Shown here: positions 34,051 through 42,990 of the stretch, one piece after another
How positions within the stretch are numbered: position 1 is the stretch's first letter
Layout of the letters: each line of letters opens with the position of its first letter
Program-made: the position numbers and the translations under genes
NCBI RefSeq assembly: GCF_020685205.1
Contig: NZ_JAJERB010000001.1
Location: 496,001 to 560,000, forward strand
Direction: 5' to 3'
Length of the DNA: 64,000 bases
Source of the DNA: Hymenobacter translucens
Lineage (GTDB): Bacteria; Bacteroidota; Bacteroidia; Cytophagales; Hymenobacteraceae
The notes under the pieces: model-generated
The model's database searches: none
Told to the model about the DNA's origin: nothing
What the model saw: only the letters and a program-made list of their open reading frames with translations

Positions 34051-35781
34051 TCAGGCCAGCAGCTCCTGTACTTCCCGCTGGCTGATAACTTCCTGGTAAG
34101 GGCCATCGGCTACCAGCTCCCCATCGCGCAGCAGCGCCAGCCGGGGGCACAAAGCCAGCAGCCGCAGGTCGTTGGAGGCCAGCACCACGGTCCAGGGCTC
34201 GGCGGCGGCCAGCAGTCGGTTCAGGATCCGCAGGCTTTCGGCGGGCTCTACGCCGGGCAGAAAATGGTCGAGCAACAGCAGGCGGGGGCGGCGCACCAGG
34301 GCCCGGGCCAGCAGCAGCTTCTGCCGGGTGCTGTCGGCCAGCGGCGTGCCAATGCCCAGGGGCGTGCTCAGGCCCAGGGGCCGCGCAAACACGTAGTCGC
34401 GCAGCCCCACCAGCTCCAGGGCCCAGGTCACGTCGGCGCTATCGATATTGGGCTGCCTGAGGGTCAGGTTTTCCAGCAGGGTGCCCTCAAACAGGTTCTG
34501 ATGAGAGATATTGTCGCCGACCGACCGGCCCAGAATGTCGGGGCGGATGTCCTGCAGCGCCAGCCCATCGTAGGCCACTACCCCGGTGTAGCCTTCCAGC
34601 AAACCGGCCATCACGCGGAGCAGGGTGGTCTTGCCCGAACCGTCGAAGCCGGCCAGCCCGAGGTGCTCTCCGGGCGCCAGGGTCAGCGACACGCCGCGCA
34701 GGGGCTGCCGCTGCCCCCCGGGGTACTCGTAGGCCAGCTGCCGCAGCTCGACACCCAGCCCCAGCCGCGACTCGGGCAGGCTATGAATGGCCCCGGCTGG
34801 CGGGGTAATCGTAGGCAGGTCGAGCACATGACCCAGCTTGTCGATGGACGTCAGCGCGTCGTACACCACGTCGAGCTTGAGCAGCACTTTCTCCACGGCC
34901 GAAATCGTCATGATAATGATGATTTCAGCGGCCACAAACTGGCCGATGTTGATCTGCTTCTCGATCAGCAGCCAGCAGCCGATAACGAGCAGGGTGGCCG
35001 TAATCAGGGTTTTAAAGGCCACGAAGCCCAGGTACTGGGTCAGCAGCACCCGAAAATGGCTTTGCCGCGCCCCGATGTAGCCTTCCACCAAATCGTCGGT
35101 CCGGGAATGGGCCATCTCCTGCCGGGGCGAGTGACGAAAGGTGTGCACGGTGCGAGCCACATCTTCAAGCCACGCCACCACCCGGTACTTGTATTTCGAT
35201 TCGGCAAGGCTGGTGTTCAGGCCCTGGGGGCCGCTCAGGCGCAGCAGCAGAAACAGCAGCCCCACCAGCAGCCCGCCAAAGGCAATGAAGATCGGGTGAT
35301 AAAAGGAAAGCAGGATCAGCCCGAACAAAATCTGCAGGGCGGCCGCCGAAAACTCGACCAGCAGCGTCGCCAGTCCTTTCTGCAGCGTGGGCACGTCGAG
35401 CAGGCGGTTCATGAGCTCGGGCAGGTACTGTCCGCCCAGCGCCTCGGTACGCACCCGGGGCAGGCGCACGGCAAAGTCGAGGGCCATGCGGGCAAACAGG
35501 CGCTGCTGAATAAACTCAACCAGGTAGATCTGCATTACCTGCAGCCCGCCCACAAGCAGCGTACCCAGAACAATAAAGCCGATGAGCACAATCAGCGAAG
35601 TGCTGATGGCGCCGCTGCTGACAAATCCAATCACGGACTGCACTCCCAGCGGCAACGTCAGGCTGATTAGTCCGGCCAGACTGGCGTAGACGTAGAGGTA
35701 GGTGATGTCACGTCGTTCGGAGGCCAGCAGGCGGAGCAGGCGCTGGCCCGGCGTAAGGGCGGAAGACTCGTGTTCGGCCAT
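34051..35781 (-). CDS. ABC exporter (TMD-NBD) with altered ATPase motifs
   Basis: This 576-residue half-transporter of the type I secretion/peptide exporter class lacks a peptidase domain. Membrane helices span about 27-300 and the ATPase 340-576. Walker A is intact (GFDGSGKTT, 378-386) and a Q-loop Gln is near 428. The signature LSGGQ is replaced by LADST (481-485), the catalytic Glu after Walker B (LLLLD, 501-505) is His506, and the H-loop His is Asn537. If it works as a homodimer, canonical hydrolysis should be weak. It heads the ABC-HlyD-TolC operon and lies beside a TetR regulator. Confidence 0.88.
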   Translation of the reverse strand: MAEHESSALTPGQRLLRLLASERRDITYLYVYASLAGLISLTLPLGVQSVIGFVSSGAISTSLIVLIGFIVLGTLLVGGLQVMQIYLVEFIQQRLFARMALDFAVRLPRVRTEALGGQYLPELMNRLLDVPTLQKGLATLLVEFSAAALQILFGLILLSFYHPIFIAFGGLLVGLLFLLLRLSGPQGLNTSLAESKYKYRVVAWLEDVARTVHTFRHSPRQEMAHSRTDDLVEGYIGARQSHFRVLLTQYLGFVAFKTLITATLLVIGCWLLIEKQINIGQFVAAEIIIIMTISAVEKVLLKLDVVYDALTSIDKLGHVLDLPTITPPAGAIHSLPESRLGLGVELRQLAYEYPGGQRQPLRGVSLTLAPGEHLGLAGFDGSGKTTLLRVMAGLLEGYTGVVAYDGLALQDIRPDILGRSVGDNISHQNLFEGTLLENLTLRQPNIDSADVTWALELVGLRDYVFARPLGLSTPLGIGTPLADSTRQKLLLARALVRRPRLLLLDHFLPGVEPAESLRILNRLLAAAEPWTVVLASNDLRLLALCPRLALLRDGELVADGPYQEVISQREVQELLA

Positions 35782-35784
35782 AGG

Positions 35785-36459
35785 TTAAGACAAAACGCCA
35801 AATGCCACCCCCTGCAGAAAGCCCAGAATATCGGTCTCGGCGGCGGTGCGGTTCTTGGTGTCGGTGAGAGAAGGCAGGTGCTGGGCGTAAAACAGCTGCT
35901 TGCGGGCAGCTTCGAGCAATGTGCTTACCAGGGCGTGCGGGTACGGGTACTCGGGCCGGATCTGGCTGATAACGGCGGCCACCTCGGCCACCAGGCGCTT
36001 GTATTCGCGGAACAGCCCGGCCCGGTTATCCTCGTCCACATCCCGGGTCAGGTACGATTTGGAGGCTTCGTTTACGACTACCCGGTAGAGGGCCGCCTCG
36101 TCCAGCGGCACCGTCGAAGGGTCGTCGTAGTGGGCGCGGGTCAGGATTTCCAGAATCAGCTGCAGGCGCTGCCGGGGGTCGGCCACGTTGTGGGTGTGAA
36201 AGCGAATCTGAAACCGCAGCGTAGCCCAATGCCACGAAACCAGATACACCAACAGCCGGTGCTTGTTTTCAAAGTAGCGGTACAGCGAGGCTTCGGTGCT
36301 CTCGATCCGCTGAGCGAGCTTTTTGAAGGTGAACTGCTCAAAGCCAATCTCGTCGATGAGCATCACACTTTCCGCGACCAGCCGCCGGCCCAGCTCGGTG
36401 TCCTGGGGGTCGCGCAGGTAAAGCTTCTCGTTCAGGTCAATTCGCAGGGATGTTGCCAT
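35785..36459 (-). CDS. TetR/AcrR-family transcriptional regulator
   Basis: This 224-residue DNA-binding regulator has an N-terminal helix-turn-helix at about residues 25-65 (MLIDEIGFEQFTFKKLAQRI, ESTEASLYRYFENKHRLL). A ligand/dimerisation domain follows. The start ATG 36459 is chosen because the extra N-terminus of the longer frame is low-complexity. Its stop is only 3 bases from the ABC exporter start, so it is in the export operon and probably represses it. Two palindromic candidate operators lie in its promoter region. Confidence 0.88.
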   Translation of the reverse strand: MATSLRIDLNEKLYLRDPQDTELGRRLVAESVMLIDEIGFEQFTFKKLAQRIESTEASLYRYFENKHRLLVYLVSWHWATLRFQIRFHTHNVADPRQRLQLILEILTRAHYDDPSTVPLDEAALYRVVVNEASKSYLTRDVDEDNRAGLFREYKRLVAEVAAVISQIRPEYPYPHALVSTLLEAARKQLFYAQHLPSLTDTKNRTAAETDILGFLQGVAFGVLS

Positions 36460-36487
36460 AGGCGGCACAGTTAAGTTGAATTCGGCT

Positions 36488-36495
36488 GCAAAGAT
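36488..36495 (-). promoter_or_regulatory. -7-like box CATCTTTG for the TetR-export operon
   Basis: The minus-strand octamer has one mismatch to TAnnTTTG and lies 28 bases before ATG 36459. The candidate operators are just upstream of it. Confidence 0.45.
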
Positions 36496-36531
36496 GGGAT
36501 AGCTATTTTGAAATAATAGCATTACTATCAA

Positions 36532-36568
36532 ATTAAATAGTTTTAATATCACATTAAATAGCGTTAAT
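36532..36568. promoter_or_regulatory. Two tandem palindromic candidate TetR operators
   Basis: ATTAA-N6-TTAAT occurs at 36532-36547 and again at 36553-36568, with the spacers ATAGTT and ATAGCG. Centres are 21 bp apart, about two helical turns. They lie in a markedly AT-rich stretch of a GC-rich genome, between the regulator and the divergent gene at 36683. Confidence 0.6.
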
Positions 36569-36606
36569 ATTAACTCAGCCGAAAAATCTTCCTCCCCGTT
36601 CCTGCG

Positions 36607-36614
36607 TACCTTTG
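36607..36614 (+). promoter_or_regulatory. -7 box TACCTTTG for the TPR/binding-protein gene
   Basis: This is a perfect TAnnTTTG, 68 bases before ATG 36683 and 39 bases from the nearer TetR-type palindrome. Confidence 0.6.
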
Positions 36615-36682
36615 CCCACGCGCCCGCTGCCGGTTTTCCGGCTGATCCGGCCCACTCACTTTTCACCTTCGGTTCCTCTGGT

Positions 36683-38722
36683 ATGAGGTATATCTGTGCC
36701 CTGCGGCTTGTTGCATTGTGTACTAGCCTGGCAGCGCTGACGCCTACGCTGGCCCAGCAGCCGGCCCCCAAGCTTCCCACGGCCTCTCCCACCCGCCCGG
36801 CCGTACGGCCTGCCGCCCCTGCCGGCACCAAGCCCGCTCCGGTCAAAGCGGCTCCCACGCCGGCCAGGCCCACCTCAACCGCAGTCAAGCCGACTACCGC
36901 TGGCCCGAAACCAGCAGCCACCCCGGCCAGGACCACCGTTCCACCGAAAGCCGGTACGGCCGGTGCAGCTCCGGCCAAAGCTGCTGTTGCGAAGCCTACC
37001 ACGACAAGCTCGTCCGCTCCTGCTGCGCCGACCCCAGCTCCGCCGAGGCCGGCCCCGGCCGCCAAGCCCCAGCCCGCCCTGCCGGCCAACATGGGTTCCG
37101 CAGACCCTGAAACGCGCTACCGCAACGGCAAAACCCTCATCGACCAGACCCGCTACGAGCTGGCTATGCAGGAGCTGGAGCCGATTACGGCACCGGCCAG
37201 CACTTTTGCCCGCAAGCCGGAAGCAGCTTACCTGTACGCCGTGGCGGCCAGCCGGGCCAAGAAATGGGCCGAGGCCGAGCAGATGCTGAACCTGCTGCGG
37301 ACCGAGTACCCCACCTGGCCCGCCGTAGCCGACGCTTTCTTTCTGCAGGCCCAGGTTTCGTTTGAGCAGAGCGAGCCCGATAATGCCCTGAGAATGCTGA
37401 GCCAGCTACCGGCCGGCAAGCTGGAAACCGAGCGGGAAAACATGAAGGCAGTGTACCTGCCGCGCATCCGCGACAAAGCCGCTTTCCAGACCTTGCTGAA
37501 AACCTATCCGGAGGATGCTGCCCTGGCCCGGGCCTACGCCGATAAGCTGGTGCTGAGTGGCTGGTACACGGAAGCCGACAAGCCGGTGCTCGACCAGCTC
37601 GTGGCTCAGTATGCCCTGGATAAGACCCGGTATACCCCCCGCCCGCGGGCCGTGAAGAAAAGCTCCTATAACGTGGGGGTGCTGCTGCCCTTCGAGTTTG
37701 ACGACCCCAGCTGGGAAAAGCAGCGCAAAAACCAGTTTGTAACCGACCTCTACGCCGGTCTGCGCCTGGCCCAGGACTCGCTGCAGCGGGAAGGCCGGTC
37801 GTTGCAGCTGTTTGCCTACGACACCGGTGCCGACACCCTGCAGCTCAAACAGGTGCTGGCTTTACCGGAGCTGGCCTCTATGGATATGCTGATCGGGCCC
37901 ATCTATAAATCCGGCAGCAAGATTCTGGCCCGCTACGCCCAGCAGCACCAAATTGTGTGCATCAACCCGCTCTCCCAGGACGGGGAGCTGGTGCAGGACA
38001 ACCCCTGGCACTACCTGTTCGAGCCCAGCACGGCCACCCAGGCCCGGCAGGCCGCGCAGATGGCGTTCAACACGTTCACCAGCCGCACGGCCGTGGTGCT
38101 CTACGAAGATACCAAAGACGAAACGGCTTTCGGGCTGGCCTATAAGACCGCCTACGAAGCCCTGGGCGGCAAAGTGCTGGCCCTGCGCCGCGTCAACCCC
38201 GACCTGGAGGAGTCCATGGCCGCGGGCTTCGCTGGGCTAGACCTGAAAACGGTCGGCCACCTCGTCGTTGCGTCCGACCACCGCAAAGCCGGGACCTACA
38301 CGCTGGGCCAGCTGCAGGCCCAGGGCGTGCGGGTTCCCCTCATCACCTACGCATCCTGGCTTGAAAACCCGCGCATCAGCTTAAGCCAGCTCGACCACCG
38401 CGACGTGTACTTCGTATTTCCTCACCACATCGACAAGACGGCTCCCGGCGTGCGGCGCTTCCGCCAGCTGTACACCCAGCGCCAGAACCTGCCGCCCTCG
38501 GTGTTTGCCTTTACCGGTTTCGAGCTGCTGTATTACTTTGGCACGCAGCTGCACCAGTACGGCCCGGCCTTCCAAACAAACCTGTCCGCCTCCGGGCCGG
38601 TTTCAGGGATGGTGTTCCAGGGCATCGGCTACCCCGGTGGGGCCCGCGACAACCAGTACGTGCCGCTCACCAAGCTCGAGCGCCTGGAAGTGGAAGTGCA
38701 GAACCCCGTCGGCACCCGCTAG
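36683..38722 (+). CDS. Periplasmic TPR plus type I periplasmic-binding-like protein
   Basis: This 679-residue exported protein has a signal peptide to about residue 25. A Pro/Ala-rich low-complexity linker runs over 26-133, then TPR-like helices over about 140-300. A type I periplasmic-binding fold starts at YNVGVLLPFEFDD and continues with DMLIGPIYKSGSK, TSRTAVVLYEDTKDET and SVFAFTGFELLYYFG. The plan resembles LpoA-type activators and ABC substrate-binding proteins. The long linker suggests it spans the periplasm from a membrane or wall anchor. It precedes hemL by 50 bases. The ligand is unknown. Confidence 0.8.
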   Translation: MRYICALRLVALCTSLAALTPTLAQQPAPKLPTASPTRPAVRPAAPAGTKPAPVKAAPTPARPTSTAVKPTTAGPKPAATPARTTVPPKAGTAGAAPAKAAVAKPTTTSSSAPAAPTPAPPRPAPAAKPQPALPANMGSADPETRYRNGKTLIDQTRYELAMQELEPITAPASTFARKPEAAYLYAVAASRAKKWAEAEQMLNLLRTEYPTWPAVADAFFLQAQVSFEQSEPDNALRMLSQLPAGKLETERENMKAVYLPRIRDKAAFQTLLKTYPEDAALARAYADKLVLSGWYTEADKPVLDQLVAQYALDKTRYTPRPRAVKKSSYNVGVLLPFEFDDPSWEKQRKNQFVTDLYAGLRLAQDSLQREGRSLQLFAYDTGADTLQLKQVLALPELASMDMLIGPIYKSGSKILARYAQQHQIVCINPLSQDGELVQDNPWHYLFEPSTATQARQAAQMAFNTFTSRTAVVLYEDTKDETAFGLAYKTAYEALGGKVLALRRVNPDLEESMAAGFAGLDLKTVGHLVVASDHRKAGTYTLGQLQAQGVRVPLITYASWLENPRISLSQLDHRDVYFVFPHHIDKTAPGVRRFRQLYTQRQNLPPSVFAFTGFELLYYFGTQLHQYGPAFQTNLSASGPVSGMVFQGIGYPGGARDNQYVPLTKLERLEVEVQNPVGTR

Positions 38723-38772
38723 CACCTGAAACTTACTTTTCTTTTCCCCACCGCTTTGGCGGATTCTTTTTT

Positions 38773-40089
38773 ATGAGCACGACCACTTCTGACCTCAACC
38801 AGACGACCAGCGCCGAGCTGTTCCGCAATGCCCAACAGCACATTCCCGGCGGGGTAAACTCCCCCGTTCGCGCCTTCCGGGCCGTCGGCGGCCACCCCGT
38901 GTTTATGCAGTCGGCCCAGGGCGCCTGGCTGACCGACGTGGACGGCAACCGCTATATCGACTTCATCAACTCCTGGGGGCCGATGATTATGGGTCACGCC
39001 CCGGCCGTGGTGCTCGACGCGGTGCAGGCTGCCCTGGGGAATTCACTTTCGTTTGGGGCCCCGACCCGCCGGGAGGTGGAAATGGCGGAGCTGATCAAAA
39101 AGATGGTGCCCAGCATTGAAAAGGTGCGGCTGGTAAACTCCGGTACCGAGGCCTGCATGTCCGCCATCCGGGTGGCCCGGGGCTATACCGGACGCGACAA
39201 GATCATCAAGTTTGAAGGCTGCTACCACGGCCACGGCGACTCCTTTCTGATTTCGGCCGGCAGCGGCGCCCTCACCCTGGGCACCCCTGACTCGCCCGGC
39301 GTAACCGAAGGCGTGGCCCGCGACACTATCACGGTGGCTTACAACGACCTGGCGGCCGTGGAAGCGGCCATTCAGGCCAACGACGGCCAGGTAGCCGCGC
39401 TGATTCTGGAGCCGGTAGTCGGCAACATGGGCCTGGTAGAGCCGGTAGAGGGCTACCTCGCCGGTTTGCGGGAGCTCTGCACCCGACACGGCATCGTGCT
39501 GATTTTTGACGAGGTGATGACCGGCTTCCGCCTGGCCCGGGGCGGCGCCCAGGAGCTGTACGGCATCACCCCCGACATGACGACCCTTGGCAAAATCATC
39601 GGTGGCGGTCTGCCCGTAGGGGCCTACGGCGGGCGGCGCGACATCATGGACTGCGTGGCCCCGGCCGGCAAGGTGTACCAGGCCGGCACGCTTTCCGGCA
39701 ACCCGATTGCCACGGCGGCCGGTATTGCCCAGCTCACTTACCTTCAGGACCATCCTGAGCTGTACACCGAGCTGAACCGCATCACCACGCGGCTGGCGGA
39801 CGGCACCCGGCAGATTGCCGCCGAGCTGGGCCTGAACTACACCGTAAACCAGGTGGGCTCGATGTTCAGCGTGTTCTTCACCGACCGGCCCGTGCATAAC
39901 CTCGACGACGCCAAGCACTCCGACACCGATGCCTTCGGCCGCTATTTCCGGGCCATGCTGCACCGGGGAATTTACCTGGCCCCGGCCCAGTACGAGGCCC
40001 TGTTCGTATCTACTGCCATTACCGACGAGCTGGTCGACCAGTACCTGCAGGCCTGCCGCGAATCGATGCGGGAGGCTCACAACCTTTAG
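38773..40089 (+). CDS. hemL: Glutamate-1-semialdehyde 2,1-aminomutase
   Basis: HemL converts glutamate-1-semialdehyde to 5-aminolevulinate in the C5 haem pathway. The protein has 438 residues. The PLP Lys274 is in TTLGKIIGGG, IFDEVMTGFR carries the cofactor aspartate, and IPGGVNSPVRAF and VNSGTEACMSAIR are highly conserved. It is in the cytoplasm. Downstream is a strong terminator, so it ends the transcript that may begin at 36607. Confidence 0.96.
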   Translation: MSTTTSDLNQTTSAELFRNAQQHIPGGVNSPVRAFRAVGGHPVFMQSAQGAWLTDVDGNRYIDFINSWGPMIMGHAPAVVLDAVQAALGNSLSFGAPTRREVEMAELIKKMVPSIEKVRLVNSGTEACMSAIRVARGYTGRDKIIKFEGCYHGHGDSFLISAGSGALTLGTPDSPGVTEGVARDTITVAYNDLAAVEAAIQANDGQVAALILEPVVGNMGLVEPVEGYLAGLRELCTRHGIVLIFDEVMTGFRLARGGAQELYGITPDMTTLGKIIGGGLPVGAYGGRRDIMDCVAPAGKVYQAGTLSGNPIATAAGIAQLTYLQDHPELYTELNRITTRLADGTRQIAAELGLNYTVNQVGSMFSVFFTDRPVHNLDDAKHSDTDAFGRYFRAMLHRGIYLAPAQYEALFVSTAITDELVDQYLQACRESMREAHNL

Positions 40090-40096
40090 CCAACCG

Positions 40097-40123
40097 AAAA
40101 GCCCCGCCCCGCGGGGCTTTTTT
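40097..40123 (+). terminator. Intrinsic terminator after hemL
   Basis: AAAAGCCCCGC pairs with GCGGGGCTTTT around a 2-3 base loop, and T's continue. Confidence 0.9.
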
Positions 40124-40202
40124 GTAACCGGGTAGCTGCGCCGGCCGGCAACCCATTTGCGGGAAATACGGGACAACCATTCATTCCGCGGCAAACTGCG
40201 GT

Positions 40203-40210
40203 TACCTTTG
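40203..40210 (+). promoter_or_regulatory. -7 box TACCTTTG
   Basis: This is a perfect octamer, 21 bases before ATG 40232. It indicates a new transcript after the hemL terminator. Confidence 0.65.
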
Positions 40211-40231
40211 CCGGCAAACTCCCCTGCCTGT

Positions 40232-41089
40232 ATGTCCCGACTTTGCCTCTTTTTTCCGCTGTTTCTGCTGCTGACCCTGATGGCCGGTTCGGGAATAGCC
40301 CAGCCGGCTGCAGCCAACAAGGCGCTCTTCGACACGACTGTGGACGAACTCAACTTCCGGACCATGGAAACGGTGTACGATAAGTCGTTTACCCGTAACA
40401 AGTTTCCCGTGAGCCTCCGCTCCCACCAGGCCCGCCGGCAGTTCGACGGGTTCGGCAGCAACACCGACCTGAAGAAGCTGTTTCTCAACTATAACGACGT
40501 CGCGGAACGGTATAAAGGCCGCTTCGGCAAAGGGCGCACCGACCTAGCGGAGTTTGAAAAGCAGCTGCGCTCGATCCTGCTCGACAAGAACTTCGAGTTC
40601 TTTATCCGGGTCCTGCCCCGCGACGAGCGGGTAGCCCTGATTCGGTCCCTGGAACGCATTATCAAGCAGGCTACGGCTCAGTTCAACGCGTCGGAAGACC
40701 CCTTGCCCGAAGACGTGGCGGCCGACGGTGCCGCCGTGCCACCGGCCGACGTGGATGCGGAAGGCCCGGTAACCGCTCCGCTCGAAGACCCGGCGCCCCA
40801 GGCGGATGCCAGCACGGCCTCAACCACCACGAGTGGCAGCCTGACCAGCGCCCCACGCCCGGAGGCTACGGTTTCCCGTTACGGCTGGCTTGATTACCTG
40901 ACGTTCCTGCTGGCCCTGGGCTCGTTTGGCTTGCTACTGCGCCTGACTCTGATTACCCTTCCGGAGATGCGCGCCCGCCTCGACGACCTCTCCGGGCCGG
41001 ATAACGAGGCGGATACCGCTGAACCCAAAGCCCGCCGCTCGTTCAGCCAGCTCGACGAGGACCGGTACGATGACGACGAAACCAACTGA
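40232..41089 (+). CDS. Uncharacterised exported, membrane-anchored protein
   Basis: This 285-residue protein has a signal peptide cleaved near GIAQ and a helical domain of about 130 residues (TVDELNFRTMETVYDKSFTR; FGKGRTDLAEFEKQLRS). An acidic Pro/Ala/Thr linker follows at about 145-215, then one C-terminal membrane helix (LDYLTFLLALGSFGLLLRL) and an acidic cytoplasmic tail. ATG 40232 is supported by the signal peptide and by the promoter just before it. I do not recognise the family, and no function can be given. Confidence 0.65.
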   Translation: MSRLCLFFPLFLLLTLMAGSGIAQPAAANKALFDTTVDELNFRTMETVYDKSFTRNKFPVSLRSHQARRQFDGFGSNTDLKKLFLNYNDVAERYKGRFGKGRTDLAEFEKQLRSILLDKNFEFFIRVLPRDERVALIRSLERIIKQATAQFNASEDPLPEDVAADGAAVPPADVDAEGPVTAPLEDPAPQADASTASTTTSGSLTSAPRPEATVSRYGWLDYLTFLLALGSFGLLLRLTLITLPEMRARLDDLSGPDNEADTAEPKARRSFSQLDEDRYDDDETN

Positions 41090-41097
41090 TGATTAGC

Positions 41098-41195
41098 AAT
41101 TAAGAATTAGTAATTAAGAAGTATTTGGATGAACCGGCTTACCTGCCGAACACCCAGCGGCTCTTGATTCAATTCTTAATTCCTAATTCTTAATT
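41098..41195. repeat. Self-complementary intergenic module (AATTAAGAATT family)
   Basis: Arms 41098-41120 and 41173-41195 are complementary at 22 of 23 bases, each built of near-repeats of AATTAAGAATTAG. It is strikingly AT-rich for this genome. AATTAGTAATT (41105-41115) recurs at 57170-57180. Confidence 0.8.
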
Positions 41196-41211
41196 CTCAA
41201 TTGAAACAAGA

Positions 41212-41751
41212 ATGATCCTGACCGACCAGCAGATCCGCGCCGAGATTGAGCGTGGCAACATCGTAATCGAGCCCTACGACCCGGCCTGCCTGGGCACTAA
41301 CTCCTACGACGTGCATCTGGGCCGCTACCTGGCCACTTACCGCGACGCCGTGCTGGACGCGCGCCGCCACAACGAGATTGACGTGTTCGAGATGCCGGCC
41401 GAGGAAGGCTTCGTGCTGCAGCCGGGCGTGCTGTACCTGGGCGTAACCGAAGAGTACACCGAAAGCCACGCCCAGGTCCCCTTCCTGGAAGGCAAGTCCA
41501 GCGTCGGCCGTCTCGGCATCGACATTCACGCCACGGCCGGCAAGGGCGACGTGGGCTTCTGCAACACCTGGACCCTGGAAATCTCCGTAACCCAGCCCGT
41601 GCGCGTGTACCCCGGCATGCCCATCGGCCAGCTAATCTACTTTGCCGTGCAGGGTGATGTGCAGACCTTCTATAACCGCAAGGCCAACGCCAAGTACAAT
41701 GAGCGCACAAACCAGCCGGTAGAATCCATGATGTGGAAAAACAACTGGTAG
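41212..41751 (+). CDS. dcd: dCTP deaminase
   Basis: This 179-residue trimeric enzyme deaminates dCTP to dUTP for thymidylate supply. The family motifs are MILTDQQIRAEI at the start, LGTNSYDVHLG, FLEGKSSVGRLG with the nucleotide-binding Ser/Arg, and FCNTWTLEISV with the catalytic Glu. Length is slightly under the E. coli enzyme. The repeat module just upstream leaves little room for a separate promoter, so it may be read with the preceding gene. Confidence 0.93.
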   Translation: MILTDQQIRAEIERGNIVIEPYDPACLGTNSYDVHLGRYLATYRDAVLDARRHNEIDVFEMPAEEGFVLQPGVLYLGVTEEYTESHAQVPFLEGKSSVGRLGIDIHATAGKGDVGFCNTWTLEISVTQPVRVYPGMPIGQLIYFAVQGDVQTFYNRKANAKYNERTNQPVESMMWKNNW

Positions 41752-41810
41752 AAACAGCTACCCAGCTCCACTCGCTGCCGGCCGTGCGGCCGGTTGCAGC
41801 ATGAATAATA

Positions 41811-41844
41811 AAGCCCCGATGCTGTGTTGGCGTCGGGGCTTTTT
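41811..41844 (+). terminator. Intrinsic terminator after dcd
   Basis: AAGCCCCGA pairs with TCGGGGCTT and T's follow. A second hairpin (CGGCCGTGCGGCCG core) is just upstream at about 41774-41800. Confidence 0.8.
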
Positions 41845-42033
41845 GCTGGCGGACCGTAGCCGACCGGCCGGCGCATTTACTTAGTTTACAAGCGGTAGGA
41901 AGTCGCGAAATAGGGCTGAAAGTAAACTCCCTGGCACAGTTTTTCGTTACTAATCTGTACCGACGCGCCTTACTGCCCACGGGCAGATAGAATGCGTCAC
42001 CGAAAATTCCCACTGGCTAACGATACTACGACC

Positions 42034-42558
42034 ATGAAAAAGATAGTTGCTTCCGCCCTTCTTGCCCTGACTGCAGCTCTTGGTGCCCAGGCTCAACAGA
42101 AGCCTTCCCTCGTTCAGCCCCAGGACAAAACCCAGGCCTCGCCCCGCCTCACCCCGGTGCAGGAGCGGGCCAAGCGCCTCTCCGATCAGATGGTGCGCGA
42201 CCTGCGCCTGAACAACTACCAGGCAACCAAGCTCCGCGCCATCAACGACGATAAGGTTGCCAAGATGGCGGCCATTGAGCAGAAGTATGCCAGCAACCCC
42301 AAGCTGGTCGAAGAGCAGTGCCTGGGTGTATGCAAAGAGCGTGACCGGGAGCTGCAGTCGGTGCTGTCGAACAACCAGTACAGCGCCTACTACGACGCCC
42401 GCTCCGACTTCTACAAGTTCGACAAGGACTTTGCTGCCCGCTCGGCCAGCTATATGTTCGTGAACTCGGTGCAGAACCCGGCCCCGGCCAGCAGCCGCGG
42501 TGCCACCATCTCGCCCGCTACTCCCAAAGAAACGCCGGCTACCCGCAGCAGCCGCTAG
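42034..42558 (+). CDS. Secreted helical protein, Spy/LTxxQ-like
   Basis: This 174-residue protein has a signal peptide cleaved after AQAQ. A helical core includes RLTPVQERAKRLSDQMVRDL, LRLNNYQATKLRAINDDK and VLSNNQYSAYYDAR, the pattern of Spy-like periplasmic proteins. Two Cys are close together in EQCLGVCKERD. The C-terminus is a Ser/Thr/Pro tail. ATG 42034 gives a good signal peptide; the longer frame from 41992 does not. The role is unknown. Confidence 0.65.
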   Translation: MKKIVASALLALTAALGAQAQQKPSLVQPQDKTQASPRLTPVQERAKRLSDQMVRDLRLNNYQATKLRAINDDKVAKMAAIEQKYASNPKLVEEQCLGVCKERDRELQSVLSNNQYSAYYDARSDFYKFDKDFAARSASYMFVNSVQNPAPASSRGATISPATPKETPATRSSR

Positions 42559-42572
42559 TTTCCTGAGCCTGT

Positions 42573-42619
42573 AAACACAAAAAAGCCTCGCCAGCAGTTG
42601 ACGGGGCTTTTTTGTGTTT
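42573..42619. terminator. Bidirectional terminator between convergent genes
   Basis: AAACACAAAAAAGCC pairs with GGCTTTTTTGTGTTT, extended by CG pairs around an 11-base loop. It serves the Spy-like gene and gldC. Confidence 0.88.
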
Positions 42620-42633
42620 TCCAATAGGTAGGC

Positions 42634-42972
42634 TTACTGTTGCTGGCGTTCTTCCTCCTCGATGTGGTTCATCAGGTCGCGGCAGAGGTTGCGCATCAGC
42701 GTTGCCATCTTCACGTCGTTGGTGGCCGTAACGAGGCTTTCGGCCATCGAGCCGATGGTATCCACGCAGAAGCGCTTCATCTCGTCCACCGGCATGTCCT
42801 TGGTCCACAGGTCAATCTTCATGGTACCGGCCTGCTCCCGGTCCCAGAGGGCGAGGTTGATGGCCTTGGCGAAGTGGATATCGGGGCCCGCATCGGTAGC
42901 CTGCCAGCTGATGGCCTCGGGCACCTTCTGGTCGTCGAGGGCAATGCTGATGCGGATTTCAGACTTTTTCAT
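42634..42972 (-). CDS. gldC: Gliding motility protein GldC
   Basis: This 112-residue soluble protein resembles GldC of Flavobacterium johnsoniae, with the shared core IDLWTKDMPVDEMKRF and an N-terminal IRISIALDDQKVPEAISWQA. GldC is needed for full gliding but its biochemical role is unclear. ATG 42972 fits; the longer frame is translated repeat. It lies 96 bases downstream of dnaN on the same strand, with a repeat module between them. Confidence 0.88.
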   Translation of the reverse strand: MKKSEIRISIALDDQKVPEAISWQATDAGPDIHFAKAINLALWDREQAGTMKIDLWTKDMPVDEMKRFCVDTIGSMAESLVTATNDVKMATLMRNLCRDLMNHIEEEERQQQ

Positions 42973-42990
42973 TGTCGGAGAGGTAGGAAG

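Noticed and set aside
34264..35670. 468-residue plus-strand frame opposite the ABC exporter
   Set aside because: It is a Gln/His-rich antisense shadow of a well-supported ABC transporter.
39043..40488. 481-residue minus-strand frame opposite hemL
   Set aside because: It is an antisense shadow of hemL with composition explained by codon bias; no recognisable motif.
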